Part shown: in pieces, positions 39,793 to 48,301 of the stretch
Layout of the letters: each line of letters starts with the position of its first letter
How positions within the stretch are numbered: position 1 is the stretch's first letter
NCBI RefSeq assembly: GCF_052065355.1
Contig: NZ_JBQHUF010000016.1
Location: forward strand, 1 to 64,000
Length of the DNA stretch: 64,000 bases
Direction: 5' to 3'
Origin: Flavonifractor sp052065355
Lineage (GTDB): Bacteria; Bacillota; Clostridia; Oscillospirales; Oscillospiraceae
The notes under the pieces: generated by a model
The model's database searches: none
The model's input: only the letters and a program-made list of their open reading frames with translations
What the model was told of the DNA's origin: nothing
Made by a program: the position numbers and the translations under genes

Positions 39793-41121
39793 TTACTTGG
39801 AGGATTTCTCCTTGGGCAGGATCAGGTTGAGGATGATGGCCATGATGGTGGCAACCACCACGGAGGAGGAGCCGAACACGGTGTTGACCCAGGCGGGGAA
39901 GCCTTCGCCGGCCAGGCAGCCGGACACCTGAGTGATGCCCACGCCCAGAGCCACGGACAGGCCAACCACGGAGCTCTTCCGGGGGGTAAAGCCGCCCTCA
40001 GTGATCATACGGATACCGGTCATGGTGATGGTGGCGAACACGGAGATGGTGGCGCCGCCGATAACGCACTGGGGAATGGTGGTCAGCAGGGAGGCGAACT
40101 TGGGTACCAGACCGGCCACCAGCAGGATCAGGGAGGCCAGCACGAACACAGCCCGGTTGATGACCTTGTTGACGGTGACGATACCCACGTTCTGGCTGTA
40201 AGAGGCGGTGGGCAGGCCGCCGAAGAAGGCGCCCAGGATGCTCATGATGCCCTGGCCGATGATGCCGCCGGACAGTTCCTTGTCAGAGGGCATCCGGTCC
40301 ATGCCGCCCATGGTGATGGAGGACAGGTCGCCGATGGTCTGCACCGCGTTGACCACGTATACGATAGCCAGGGAGACGCAGGCGGAGGGCACAAACTTGA
40401 TCTCAAAGGGCATGACCTCGGGCAGGGCAAACCATGCGGAGGAGCCGATGCCGGACAGATCCACGATGCCCAGGAAGTAGGCCAGGATATAACCCACGAT
40501 CATGCCGAAGAGAATGGCGCCCAGCTTGAAGATACCTTTGGTAAAGTTGGACAGGACAACCACAACGGCCAGAGTGACGAGCGCCACCACCCAGCTCTTC
40601 ACGTTGCCGAACCACTCAGTGCCGGCGCCGCCGGCCATGTACTTCACAGCGGTGGGATAGAGGGACAGGCCGATGGTGAAGATGACAGTACCGGTGACCA
40701 GGGGCGGGAACAGGGGACGGATCCACTTGACGAAAATGCCGAAGATGATGGCAACGATGCCGCCTACGATCTCAGCGCCCAGGATGGTGGCGATGTCAAA
40801 TTCCGCGCCGATAGCCTGAAGGGTGGGGATGTACGCAAAGCTGATACCCATGATGACGGGCAGGCCGGAACCGATCCGTCCGAAAATGGGGAAGAGCTGG
40901 AGCAGGGTGGCCAGGGCGGTCAGGATCAGGGAGACCTGGATCATCAGCGTCTTTTCCGCCTCGGACAGGCCGCAGGTGTTGGAGACCAGAATAGCGGGGG
41001 TAATGATGCCCACTACGGCCGCCACCACGTGCTGCAGACCCAGAGGGACCAGCTGGCCCGGCTGGGGAATGCCTTTCCACTGGAATACGGTATCAGTGCT
41101 GTTCAGTTTTGGGGTACCCAT
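39793..41121 (-). CDS. NCS2-family purine (uracil/xanthine) permease
   Basis: The protein has 442 aa and about 14 membrane spans. It imports a nucleobase with a cation. Family features are LGLQHVVAAVVGI at the N-terminus, FAYIPTLQAIG, the substrate-site region FPPLVTGTVIFTIGLSLYP, and the GGLPTASYSQNVGIVTVNKV signature around residue 310. Placed between the purine regulator and ridA, it probably supplies urate or xanthine to the cluster. The ATG at 41121 has GAGGTG 6 nt upstream; an in-frame start at 41157 precedes the ribosome-binding site. Confidence 0.92.
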   Translation of the reverse strand: MGTPKLNSTDTVFQWKGIPQPGQLVPLGLQHVVAAVVGIITPAILVSNTCGLSEAEKTLMIQVSLILTALATLLQLFPIFGRIGSGLPVIMGISFAYIPTLQAIGAEFDIATILGAEIVGGIVAIIFGIFVKWIRPLFPPLVTGTVIFTIGLSLYPTAVKYMAGGAGTEWFGNVKSWVVALVTLAVVVVLSNFTKGIFKLGAILFGMIVGYILAYFLGIVDLSGIGSSAWFALPEVMPFEIKFVPSACVSLAIVYVVNAVQTIGDLSSITMGGMDRMPSDKELSGGIIGQGIMSILGAFFGGLPTASYSQNVGIVTVNKVINRAVFVLASLILLVAGLVPKFASLLTTIPQCVIGGATISVFATITMTGIRMITEGGFTPRKSSVVGLSVALGVGITQVSGCLAGEGFPAWVNTVFGSSSVVVATIMAIILNLILPKEKSSK

Positions 41122-41173
41122 TCCTTTCACCTCACAAAATTTTTTTAGCACAAACAATAATTTTTACAACCAA

Positions 41174-41202
41174 ACTATAACCGATTTAGGCGGTGGATGC
41201 AA
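41174..41202 (-). promoter_or_regulatory. Promoter of the purine permease gene
   Basis: On the minus strand, TTGCAT (41197-41202), a 17-bp spacer and TATAGT (41174-41179). The leader is only about 45 nt and contains CTAAAAAAATTTTG (41134-41147), a variant of the shared cluster motif. The rest of 41203-41321 shows nothing clear. Confidence 0.6.
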
Positions 41203-41321
41203 GGAAAAAATCAAGTGCGGCAGCCAAAAAGTGGGACAAGAAATTGTGCAAAACAGACAAAAGCTTACAGGCGTAGGGCGGCAATACGCTATAAAGCGCC
41301 GATGAATGAACTGCGGGGTTT

Positions 41322-41356
41322 AAAAAAGCGGCCGCCCGGATGGACGGCCGCTTTTT
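41322..41356 (-). terminator. Terminator of ridA
   Basis: The arms AGCGGCCG (41327-41334) and CGGCCGCT (41345-41352) with a 10-nt loop are followed on the minus strand by six Ts. Confidence 0.8.
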
Positions 41357-41368
41357 GCGGAGCGATTC

Positions 41369-41743
41369 TTACTTGACGGCAACAGCCTCGATCTCGAACA
41401 GGGCGCCCTTGGGCAGGGCGGCAACCTGCACGCAGGAGCGGGCGGGAGCCTCGCCGGTGAAGTACTCGGCGTAGATGGCGTTGATGGCGGCGAAGTCGTT
41501 GATGTCGGCCAGGAACACGGTGGTCTTGGTGACGTCGCAGAAGTCCATGCCGCCGGCCTTCAGCACGGCGCCCAGGTTGTCCAGAGCCTGACGGGCCTGG
41601 GCCTCAACACCGGCGGGCAGCTCCCCGGTGGCGGGGATCAGGCCCAGCTGGCCGGAGGTGTACAGGGTGTTGCCAGCCAGCTTGGCGTGGCAGTAGGGGC
41701 CCACGGCGGCGGGAGCGTTGGTAGCGGTAATGGTCTGATTCAT
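41369..41743 (-). CDS. ridA: RidA family enamine/imine deaminase
   Basis: The protein has 124 aa, a trimeric Rid/YjgF/TdcF protein. It hydrolyses reactive 2-aminoacrylate and related enamines. Signatures are GPYCHAKLAGNTLYTSGQLGLIP, the KTTVFLADINDF region and ARSCVQVAALPKGALFEIEAVA, with the substrate-binding Arg in PARSCVQV. The gene sits beside the purine permease. Because YgeX makes 2-aminoacrylate, RidA here is probably a pathway enzyme as well as a protective one. The ATG at 41743 has AGGAGG 8 nt upstream; an in-frame ATG at 41785 would lie in the promoter region. Confidence 0.93.
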   Translation of the reverse strand: MNQTITATNAPAAVGPYCHAKLAGNTLYTSGQLGLIPATGELPAGVEAQARQALDNLGAVLKAGGMDFCDVTKTTVFLADINDFAAINAIYAEYFTGEAPARSCVQVAALPKGALFEIEAVAVK

Positions 41744-41782
41744 GAGAAATCCCTCCTGAAATAATATTAGTGTTGCTAATTT

Positions 41783-41833
41783 CATTATAAAGGAGGAAAG
41801 AAAAAAATCAAGGACTACTTAAAATTTTTTTGA
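41783..41833 (-). promoter_or_regulatory. Promoter of ridA with upstream A/T motif
   Basis: On the minus strand, TTGATT (41806-41811), a 16-bp spacer and a consensus TATAAT lie upstream of ridA. CTTAAAATTTTTTTGA (41818-41833, plus strand) just beyond the -35 box is a loose copy of the motif found near ssnA and ygeX. Confidence 0.5.
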
Positions 41834-41943
41834 TTCGCTGCAAGAAATTCGTGGGAAAGGCTTCACAAAAGGGTAAGAGGGTTTTTACATCTTTTTAAGA
41901 AGTTTTTGTTATCCTGAGAGCAAATCAACAGGGAGGAACAAAA

Positions 41944-42711
41944 ATGGAATCGATTCTGCGTGTAGAGCATCTGGTGCGGGAGTACGGCGGCAAGGGCAGC
42001 CTGACCCGGGCCATTGACGATGTGAGCTTTGAGGTAGCGCAGGGGGAATTTGTAGGCATCATGGGTGCGTCGGGCAGCGGCAAGTCCACCCTGCTCAACT
42101 GCGTGTCCACCATCGACAGCCCCACCGCCGGCAAGATCTGGGTGGAGGGGAAAGAGGTGACCCGGATGAAGCCCAAGCAGGTCTCCCGGTTCCGGCGGGA
42201 GCGGCTGGGCTTTGTGTTCCAGGACTGCAATCTGCTGGACACCCTCACCGCCTTTGAAAATATCGCCCTGGCCCTCACCATCCGGGGGACTGCCCCAAGC
42301 CTGGTGGAGAAAAAGGTACAGGAGACCGCTCAGCTGCTGGAGATTGCCGACTGTATGAGCAAATACCCCTACCAGATGTCCGGCGGCCAGCGCCAGCGCA
42401 CGGCGGCGGCCCGGGCCATTGTCACCAGCCCCGCTCTGGTGCTGGCCGACGAGCCCACCGGAGCTCTGGACTCCAAGTCCGCCAAGCTGCTGCTGGACCG
42501 GTTCGAGGCGTTGAACAGCCAGCGGGAGGCCACCATTCTGATGGTCACCCATGACGCTTTTACCGCCAGCTACTGCCACCGCATCCTCTTCCTTCAGGAT
42601 GGAGCCGTACTCACTCAGCTGGAGCGGGGCGGACAGAGCCGCAAGGAATTCTTCCGACAGATCATCGACGTGGTGACCCGGCTGGGAGGTGACCAGAGTG
42701 ATGTTCTCTAA
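41944..42711 (+). CDS. ABC transporter ATP-binding protein, BceA type
   Basis: The protein has 255 aa. Walker A is GASGSGKST (41-49), the Q loop is VFQDCNLLDT, the signature is MSGGQRQR (145-152) and Walker B is ALVLADEP (164-171) with a His switch in VTHD. The sequence resembles the ATPases of Bce/Ytr peptide-antibiotic resistance exporters. It overlaps the permease gene by 11 nt. No two-component system of the BceRS type lies beside it. The ATG at 41944 has GGGAGGAAC upstream. Confidence 0.92.
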   Translation: MESILRVEHLVREYGGKGSLTRAIDDVSFEVAQGEFVGIMGASGSGKSTLLNCVSTIDSPTAGKIWVEGKEVTRMKPKQVSRFRRERLGFVFQDCNLLDTLTAFENIALALTIRGTAPSLVEKKVQETAQLLEIADCMSKYPYQMSGGQRQRTAAARAIVTSPALVLADEPTGALDSKSAKLLLDRFEALNSQREATILMVTHDAFTASYCHRILFLQDGAVLTQLERGGQSRKEFFRQIIDVVTRLGGDQSDVL

Positions 42712-44473
42712 GCTGGCCCTCAAAAACGTCCGCCGCAGCGTAAAGGATTACGGTGTTTGGTTCCTCACCATCGTCTTCGGCGTATGCCTGTTCTACGTGT
42801 TCAACGCCCTGGAGAACCAGTCGGTGCTCCGCTATCTGGCTCAGAGCCCCAGAGTCTATATCGTGGACTCCATTAAAAACCTGATCGGCATGCTGTCCGT
42901 CTTCGTGTGGGTGGTGCTGGCCTTTTTGATCCTCTACGCCTCCGGCTTTCTGATCCGCCGCCGGAAAAAGGAGCTGGGCACCTATCTGCTGCTGGGTATG
43001 GAGCGGTGGCAGGTGGCCCGTCTGCTGCTGGCCGAGACAGTGTGCATCGGCGCTTTCGCCCTGGCGCTGGGGCTGGTGCTGGGCGTGCTGGCCGCCTGGG
43101 GGCTCAGTGCCTTCACCGCCGGACTGTTCGCCGTGCCCATGACCTTCTTTACCTTTTCCGTCTCCATCTCCGCTCTGGTCAAGACGGCCCTGGCCTTTGC
43201 CGCTATTTTCCTGCTGGTGATGGTGTACCACGCTTTCGCCGTCTCCCGGTGCAAGCTCATCGACCTGATGCAGGCCAACCGGGTGAACCAGACCCTGCGG
43301 CAGCAGAGCCTGGGAGCGTCGGTGGCCCTGTTTCTGGCGGGGATTATCTTGCTGGTCATCGCCTACGCCATGCTGCTCACCCGGGGCCTGCTGCGGGTGG
43401 ACGCCCTGTTCTGGGTGATGATCGGACTGGGCAGCCTGGGTACCCTGCTGTTCTTCCGGTCCCTGTCCGGCTTCCTGCTGCGGATCTGCCAGAGCAGTAA
43501 GGGACTGTGGTACAAAAACCTCAACATGTTCGTGCTGCGGCAGTTCAACGCCCGCATCAACACCACCTACCGCTCCATGACGGTGATCTGCCTCATGCTG
43601 CTGCTGGCCATTGGCATCACCGCCAGCTCGGTGGGCCTGAACAACACGGTGGAACAGATGACCAATGAGATGTACCCCCGAGATGTGCAGCTGATCTTCT
43701 GGAATGAGCCGGAGGATCCCCAGCCCGACCTAGCGGCTGTTTTAAAGGAGGGCGGCTTTGACCCGGAGACCGAGTGTTCCGCCTGGTTCTCCTTCCCCGT
43801 TTATCAGGGGGAGCAGTCCAACACCCTGACCCAGGCCGACTATGACGCCATCGTGGAGCGCTGGGGGAAGAAAGAGGCAGATGCCTTCCTGGAGCGGGAG
43901 TGGCTGAAGGTGGCCTCTGACCAGGGCGACCAGACTACCTCGCTGAACTACTACTACTTCCTGGCCGACTATGCCGGGGACAAGAGCGCCGCCGAGGAAA
44001 AATTTGATGAGGCACTGTCCGGCCTGGCACAGCTGGGTGGCTTCAGCTGGTCCAGCAAGCTGCAGAACTGGATGGACCTGATGGGCACCAAAGTGCTGGT
44101 GCTTTTCATCGGCCTATACCTGGGTGTGGTGTTCCTGCTGGCCGCGGCGGCGGTGCTGGCCCTCCAGCAGCTCACTCAGGCCGCCGATTCCGCCGGTCAG
44201 TACCGGGTGCTCTCTCTGCTGGGCGCTCCGGCTAAAATGCGGGGCCGGGCGGTCACCGCCCAGGTGTTCCTGGCCTTCTTCCTTCCCCTGTCCCTGGCTC
44301 TGGTCCACGCGGCGGTGGGCATGACTGCCGCCAACGCCGTGATTGCCGAGGTGGGCAAAGTGGACGCTGCCGCATCCTCTGTCATGACCGCCCTGCTGCT
44401 GGTGGTGGTATACGGCGGCTACTTCCTTGCTACATGTTGGGGCAGCCGCAGGATCTTGCGCACTTCCCGGTGA
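42701..44473 (+). CDS. FtsX-like permease, BceB type
   Basis: The protein has 590 aa. The ten-helix layout (one, then three, then two, then four) with a large outside domain between helices 7 and 8 (about 310-450) is typical of BceB-like permeases. FtsX-type membrane blocks are visible near residues 20-45, 65-90, 105-190 and 465-590. It forms the membrane half of the exporter with the preceding ATPase and probably confers protection from cell-wall-active peptides. The ATG at 42701 is 8 nt after GGAGGTGA; GTG codons just upstream are less favoured. Confidence 0.9.
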   Translation: MFSKLALKNVRRSVKDYGVWFLTIVFGVCLFYVFNALENQSVLRYLAQSPRVYIVDSIKNLIGMLSVFVWVVLAFLILYASGFLIRRRKKELGTYLLLGMERWQVARLLLAETVCIGAFALALGLVLGVLAAWGLSAFTAGLFAVPMTFFTFSVSISALVKTALAFAAIFLLVMVYHAFAVSRCKLIDLMQANRVNQTLRQQSLGASVALFLAGIILLVIAYAMLLTRGLLRVDALFWVMIGLGSLGTLLFFRSLSGFLLRICQSSKGLWYKNLNMFVLRQFNARINTTYRSMTVICLMLLLAIGITASSVGLNNTVEQMTNEMYPRDVQLIFWNEPEDPQPDLAAVLKEGGFDPETECSAWFSFPVYQGEQSNTLTQADYDAIVERWGKKEADAFLEREWLKVASDQGDQTTSLNYYYFLADYAGDKSAAEEKFDEALSGLAQLGGFSWSSKLQNWMDLMGTKVLVLFIGLYLGVVFLLAAAAVLALQQLTQAADSAGQYRVLSLLGAPAKMRGRAVTAQVFLAFFLPLSLALVHAAVGMTAANAVIAEVGKVDAAASSVMTALLLVVVYGGYFLATCWGSRRILRTSR

Positions 44474-44489
44474 AAGTATGAAAAAACCC

Positions 44490-44518
44490 TTGCAATCGGC
44501 CTGAAAATGTGCTATCAT
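44490..44518 (+). promoter_or_regulatory. Promoter of secG
   Basis: TTGCAA (44490-44495), a 17-bp spacer and TATCAT (44513-44518). The leader of about 80 nt contains a small hairpin, ACCCC/CGGGGT, just before the ribosome-binding site. Confidence 0.6.
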
Positions 44519-44604
44519 ACCTCTTACGTGTGAGAGTAGGCGCAGTTTTGACGCGCCTAAGGATAGCAACAAACCCCATGCCGGGGTCGAAAGGACGATG
44601 TAGC

Positions 44605-44841
44605 GTGGATATCACCAAGCTGGTTCTGAGCATTATTGATGTGGCTGCCTGCCTGTTCCTCATCGCCGTGGTGCTGCTGCAGTCCGGCAAGAGCGCGGGC
44701 CTGTCCGGCGCTATCGCCGGTGTGGCGGATACCTTTATGGCCAAGAACAAGGCCAAGACCTGGGACGCCAAGCTGGCCAAGCTGACCAAGTGGGTTGCCA
44801 TTGGATTTATGGTCCTGACCTTTGTCATCTGCCTGCTCTGA
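44605..44841 (+). CDS. secG: Preprotein translocase subunit SecG
   Basis: The protein has 78 aa with two membrane helices (about 5-24 and 57-77). The cytoplasmic loop contains VLLQSGKSAGLSGAIAG, the conserved SecG signature. It is an accessory subunit of SecYEG. The start is GTG at 44605, with AAAGGA 9 nt upstream. The neighbour rnr is a common companion of secG in Firmicutes, though here a terminator and a new promoter lie between them. Confidence 0.93.
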   Translation: MDITKLVLSIIDVAACLFLIAVVLLQSGKSAGLSGAIAGVADTFMAKNKAKTWDAKLAKLTKWVAIGFMVLTFVICLL

Positions 44842-44850
44842 GAAACCGAG

Positions 44851-44886
44851 AAAAACGCCCTTCCGACTTCGGAAGGGCGTTTTTTT
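44851..44886 (+). terminator. Terminator of secG
   Basis: The perfect 10-bp arms ACGCCCTTCC (44855-44864) and GGAAGGGCGT (44871-44880) are followed by seven Ts. Confidence 0.92.
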
Positions 44887-44887
44887 G

Positions 44888-44916
44888 TTGAGCGCGGCCC
44901 CCAACAGGGGTATAAT
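44888..44916 (+). promoter_or_regulatory. Promoter of rnr
   Basis: TTGAGC (44888-44893), a 17-bp spacer and a consensus TATAAT (44911-44916). It starts directly after the secG terminator. Confidence 0.55.
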
Positions 44917-44948
44917 ACAGAAAAGTACGTAATAGAAAGGAAATGTTT

Positions 44949-46979
44949 ATGGATCGATCAGAGGAATTGATCGGCAGATATCAGGCTACTGGCCGTGGCT
45001 TTGGCTTTTTGATCCCCGAGGAAGGGGAGGACTGCTTCATTCCGCCCCGAGCCCAGGGCGGCGCTTGGAACGGGGACACGGTGTCCGTCCGTATTACTGA
45101 GGAGGACCCCCAGACCGGCCGCCGGGTGGCCAAGGTGACCCAGGTGCTGGAGCGGGCCAACAAGACGGTGGTAGGCGTGCTGGAGAAGCACGACCACGCC
45201 CTGTGGCTGCGTCCGGACAGTGAACGGCTGCCCAGCCTGATCCAGGTGGTGACCCGCCGCCGCAGCCTGCGGGCGGGAGAGCGGGCGGCGGTGTCCATGA
45301 CCAGCTTCGGCGGGGACCGCCGGCCCCCCATGGGCACCCTGAAGGAGACCTTCGGCCCCGCCGACCAGCGTCAGAGCGCCGTAGCCGCCATTTTGTACAG
45401 TCACGACATCCACCGGGACTTTCCCCCGGAGGTGATGGAGCAGACCCGGGCCATCCCCCAATTCGTCCAGACTGCCGCCATGGCGGGCCGTCTGGACCTG
45501 CGGGACAAGACCATCATCACCATCGACGGGGCCTCCTCCAAGGATTTTGACGACGCGGTGAGTCTGGAGCAGGACGACAAAGGCCGCTGGGTGCTGGGTG
45601 TCCACATCGCCGACGTAAGCCACTATGTGCAGCCGGGTACTCCCCTGGACCTGGAGGCCTACGAGCGGGGCACCTCGGTGTATTTTGCCGACCAGGTTGT
45701 GCCCATGCTGCCTGAGGCTCTGTCCAACGGCATCTGCTCCCTCAACCCCCAGGTGGACCGGCTGGCCCTGTCCTGCATCATGACCCTGGACCGGGAGGGG
45801 GCCGTAGTGGACCACCAGATCGCCAAATCGGTGATCCGGTCCACCGAGCGGATGACCTATGGGGACTGCAACAAGCTGCTGGCGGAGGAAGATCCCGCCC
45901 TGGCGGTAAAATATGACCACATTCTGCCCATGCTGAAGGACATGGCCGCCCTGGCCAAGATCCTGGACGGCCGCCGCCGCCGTCGGGGCGGCCTGGACCT
46001 GGAGACTCAGGAGAGCCAGGTGCTGTGCGATGAGAACGGCGAGCCGGTGGCGGTGGTGCTCCGCCGCCAGGGGGAGAGCGAAAAGCTCATTGAGGCATTT
46101 ATGCTGGCCGCCAACGAGTGTGTGGCCGAGCACCTGTCCAGGGCCCAGAAGCCCTGCGTCTACCGGGTCCACGAAAAGCCCTCCCAGGAGAAGACCGACG
46201 CCCTGCGCACCCTGGTGGCGCCCCTGGGTTACGACCTGAAAACCGCCGACGGTCCCGGCCTGCAGAAGCTGCTGGACTGGGCCAAGGGCAAGCCGGAGGA
46301 GGGCGCGGTGTCCATGATGGTGCTCCGCTCCCTGATGAAGGCACGGTATGACGGAGAGAACCTGGGCCACTTCGGCCTGGCCGCCCCCTACTACTGCCAC
46401 TTCACCTCCCCCATCCGCCGCTATCCCGACCTGATGGTCCACCGCATCCTCACCGCCATCCTGGATGGCAAGTGGGACAAGGAGGGTCGGAAGCTCACTG
46501 CGGCGGTGCCCCGGGCCGCCCTCCAGTCCTCCCAGCGGGAGCTGGCCGCCCAGGAGAGCGAGCGGGAGATCGAAAAGCGGTACCTGGCGGAATATATGTC
46601 CCACCAGATCGGGGAGAAATTCACCGGAGCCATTACCGGCGTTACCCGGTTCGGCCTCTTCGTCATGGTGGCCGGTGGCGTAGAGGGCCTGCTGCCTGCG
46701 GAGGCCCTGCCCGCCGGACCCTGGGAGTATGACGAGGCCCGGCTCACCCTTGAGGGACCCAACGGTCGCTATACTCTGGGCATGGAGCTGGAGGTGGAGT
46801 GCTCTGCCGCCGACCCGGTGTCCGGCCAGGTGGACTTCATTCTGCCCGGCGGGGTGCCCGTCCCCCCGCGGAAATCCCGGAAAGAGGAAAAGCCCCAGCC
46901 GCCCCGCCGAAAGGAGGGAAAAGGCCGGGGCCGGGCCATGCACGTGCCCAAGCGCCGTAAGGGAGGAAAAAAGCGATGA
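44949..46979 (+). CDS. rnr: Ribonuclease R
   Basis: The protein has 676 aa, a 3'-5' exoribonuclease. An N-terminal cold-shock-like domain (about 10-125) precedes the RNB catalytic domain (about 180-530). That domain has the metal-binding IDGASSKDFDDAVSL (family D-x-x-x-x-x-D-x-D-D) and HFTSPIRRYPDLMVHR. The S1 domain follows (about 565-645). The tail is a basic, Lys/Arg-rich extension of the kind that helps unwind RNA. The ATG at 44949 is 8 nt from AAAGG; the ATG at 44943 is only 2 nt away. Its stop overlaps the GH3 gene start as ATGA. Confidence 0.95.
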   Translation: MDRSEELIGRYQATGRGFGFLIPEEGEDCFIPPRAQGGAWNGDTVSVRITEEDPQTGRRVAKVTQVLERANKTVVGVLEKHDHALWLRPDSERLPSLIQVVTRRRSLRAGERAAVSMTSFGGDRRPPMGTLKETFGPADQRQSAVAAILYSHDIHRDFPPEVMEQTRAIPQFVQTAAMAGRLDLRDKTIITIDGASSKDFDDAVSLEQDDKGRWVLGVHIADVSHYVQPGTPLDLEAYERGTSVYFADQVVPMLPEALSNGICSLNPQVDRLALSCIMTLDREGAVVDHQIAKSVIRSTERMTYGDCNKLLAEEDPALAVKYDHILPMLKDMAALAKILDGRRRRRGGLDLETQESQVLCDENGEPVAVVLRRQGESEKLIEAFMLAANECVAEHLSRAQKPCVYRVHEKPSQEKTDALRTLVAPLGYDLKTADGPGLQKLLDWAKGKPEEGAVSMMVLRSLMKARYDGENLGHFGLAAPYYCHFTSPIRRYPDLMVHRILTAILDGKWDKEGRKLTAAVPRAALQSSQRELAAQESEREIEKRYLAEYMSHQIGEKFTGAITGVTRFGLFVMVAGGVEGLLPAEALPAGPWEYDEARLTLEGPNGRYTLGMELEVECSAADPVSGQVDFILPGGVPVPPRKSRKEEKPQPPRRKEGKGRGRAMHVPKRRKGGKKR

Positions 46980-48262
46980 CGAAACGGCATCTGATCCTAC
47001 CTGTATTACTGCTTGTATTGCTTTTGGCGGCCTGTGACAGCCAGACACCCACAGATCCCACTCCCACAGCGGCCACGCCGACCCCTACGGCGGAGCCTAC
47101 GCCCAGCCCAACGCCGGAGCCTACCCCCACCCCTGACCCGGCAGCAGAGCTGCTGGTGGACATGACGGTGGAACAGAAGGTGAGCCAGCTGCTGGTGGCG
47201 GGCATCAACGGTCTGGAGCCCGGCGACGACGGCACCCAGGCTGTGGCCGACTACCAGGTGGGTGGTATCATCCTCTTTGGCCGCAACGTGGAAAGCGCAG
47301 AGCAGCTGACGGCCCTGACCAACGGCCTGAAGGAGCTAAACGGGGACTACATCCCCCTGTTCCTGTCCGTGGACCAGGAGGGAGGACGGGTAGATCGGAT
47401 GCCGCCGGAGGTGGCGGAGCTGCCGGCGGCCTACCAGTTCGGACAGATTGCCGATCCGGACCAGCGAATGGACGCCTGCTTTGCCCTAGGCCAGGCCCTG
47501 GCGGCCCAATGCGCCGCCTTTGGCTTTAATCTGGACTTTGCCCCTGTGATGGATATCTGGTCCAATCCGGACAACACGGTCATTGGAGATCGGGCCTTTG
47601 GCTCTGATCTGGAGTCGGTAACCTATGCCGCCAACGAGACCGCCTGGGGCATCCTCAGCGGCGGAGTCATTGCCGCGGCCAAGCATTTCCCCGGCCACGG
47701 AGATACGGCGGTGGATTCCCACTACGGCCTGCCCGTGGTGGACAAAAGCCTGGAAGAACTGCTGGACTTTGAGCTGGTGCCCTTCCGCCAGGCCATCGAC
47801 GGCACCTGCGTCTACGGCGCGGCGGGGGGCGACTCGGCCATCCCGGTCATCATGGTGAGCCATGTCCTGATGACTGCCATTGATCCGGATCGTCCCGCAT
47901 CCCTGTCTGAGCCGGTGGTCACCGGCCTGCTGCGGGAAGAGATGGGCTTTGACGGGGTGGTATGTACCGATGACCTCACCATGGCCGCCGTGTCCGACAG
48001 CTACGGCATGGGCGAGGCGGCGGTGCTGGCGGTGGAGGCGGGCTGCGACCTGCTGCTGGTGTGCCATGAGGCGGACAACCTGACCGCCGCCCGGGATGCC
48101 CTGCTGGAAGCGGTGAACAGCGGTCGGATCTCCCAGGAACGCCTGGATGAGAGCGTATACCGCATCCTCTCCCTGAAACTGGACTGGGAGCTGACCAACG
48201 ATCCGGTGGAGGTCCCCGACATAGACGCCTTGAATGCAAAGATCCAAACTGTGATGCCATGA
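46976..48262 (+). CDS. nagZ: GH3 family beta-N-acetylhexosaminidase-like lipoprotein
   Basis: The protein has 428 aa. The signal peptide ends in LLAAC (Cys20), so it is a lipoprotein. A Pro/Thr linker (about 24-55) precedes the GH3 barrel. NagZ signatures are KHFPGHGDTAVDSHYGLP (His/Asp loop) and CTDDLTM with the catalytic nucleophile Asp. SVDQEGGRVDR binds the sugar. It probably removes GlcNAc from peptidoglycan fragments outside the cell. The start overlaps the rnr stop (ATGA), an unusual coupling of an RNase with a wall hydrolase. Confidence 0.9.
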   Translation: MTKRHLILPVLLLVLLLAACDSQTPTDPTPTAATPTPTAEPTPSPTPEPTPTPDPAAELLVDMTVEQKVSQLLVAGINGLEPGDDGTQAVADYQVGGIILFGRNVESAEQLTALTNGLKELNGDYIPLFLSVDQEGGRVDRMPPEVAELPAAYQFGQIADPDQRMDACFALGQALAAQCAAFGFNLDFAPVMDIWSNPDNTVIGDRAFGSDLESVTYAANETAWGILSGGVIAAAKHFPGHGDTAVDSHYGLPVVDKSLEELLDFELVPFRQAIDGTCVYGAAGGDSAIPVIMVSHVLMTAIDPDRPASLSEPVVTGLLREEMGFDGVVCTDDLTMAAVSDSYGMGEAAVLAVEAGCDLLLVCHEADNLTAARDALLEAVNSGRISQERLDESVYRILSLKLDWELTNDPVEVPDIDALNAKIQTVMP

Positions 48263-48301
48263 AAAAAGAGCCCGTCCGCAAAGCGGACGGGCTCTTTGGT
48301 T
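48263..48301. terminator. Bidirectional intrinsic terminator
   Basis: The 12-bp arms GAGCCCGTCCGC (48268-48279) and GCGGACGGGCTC (48283-48294) have an AAA loop and A/T runs on both sides. It serves the convergent GH3 and rny genes. Confidence 0.9.
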
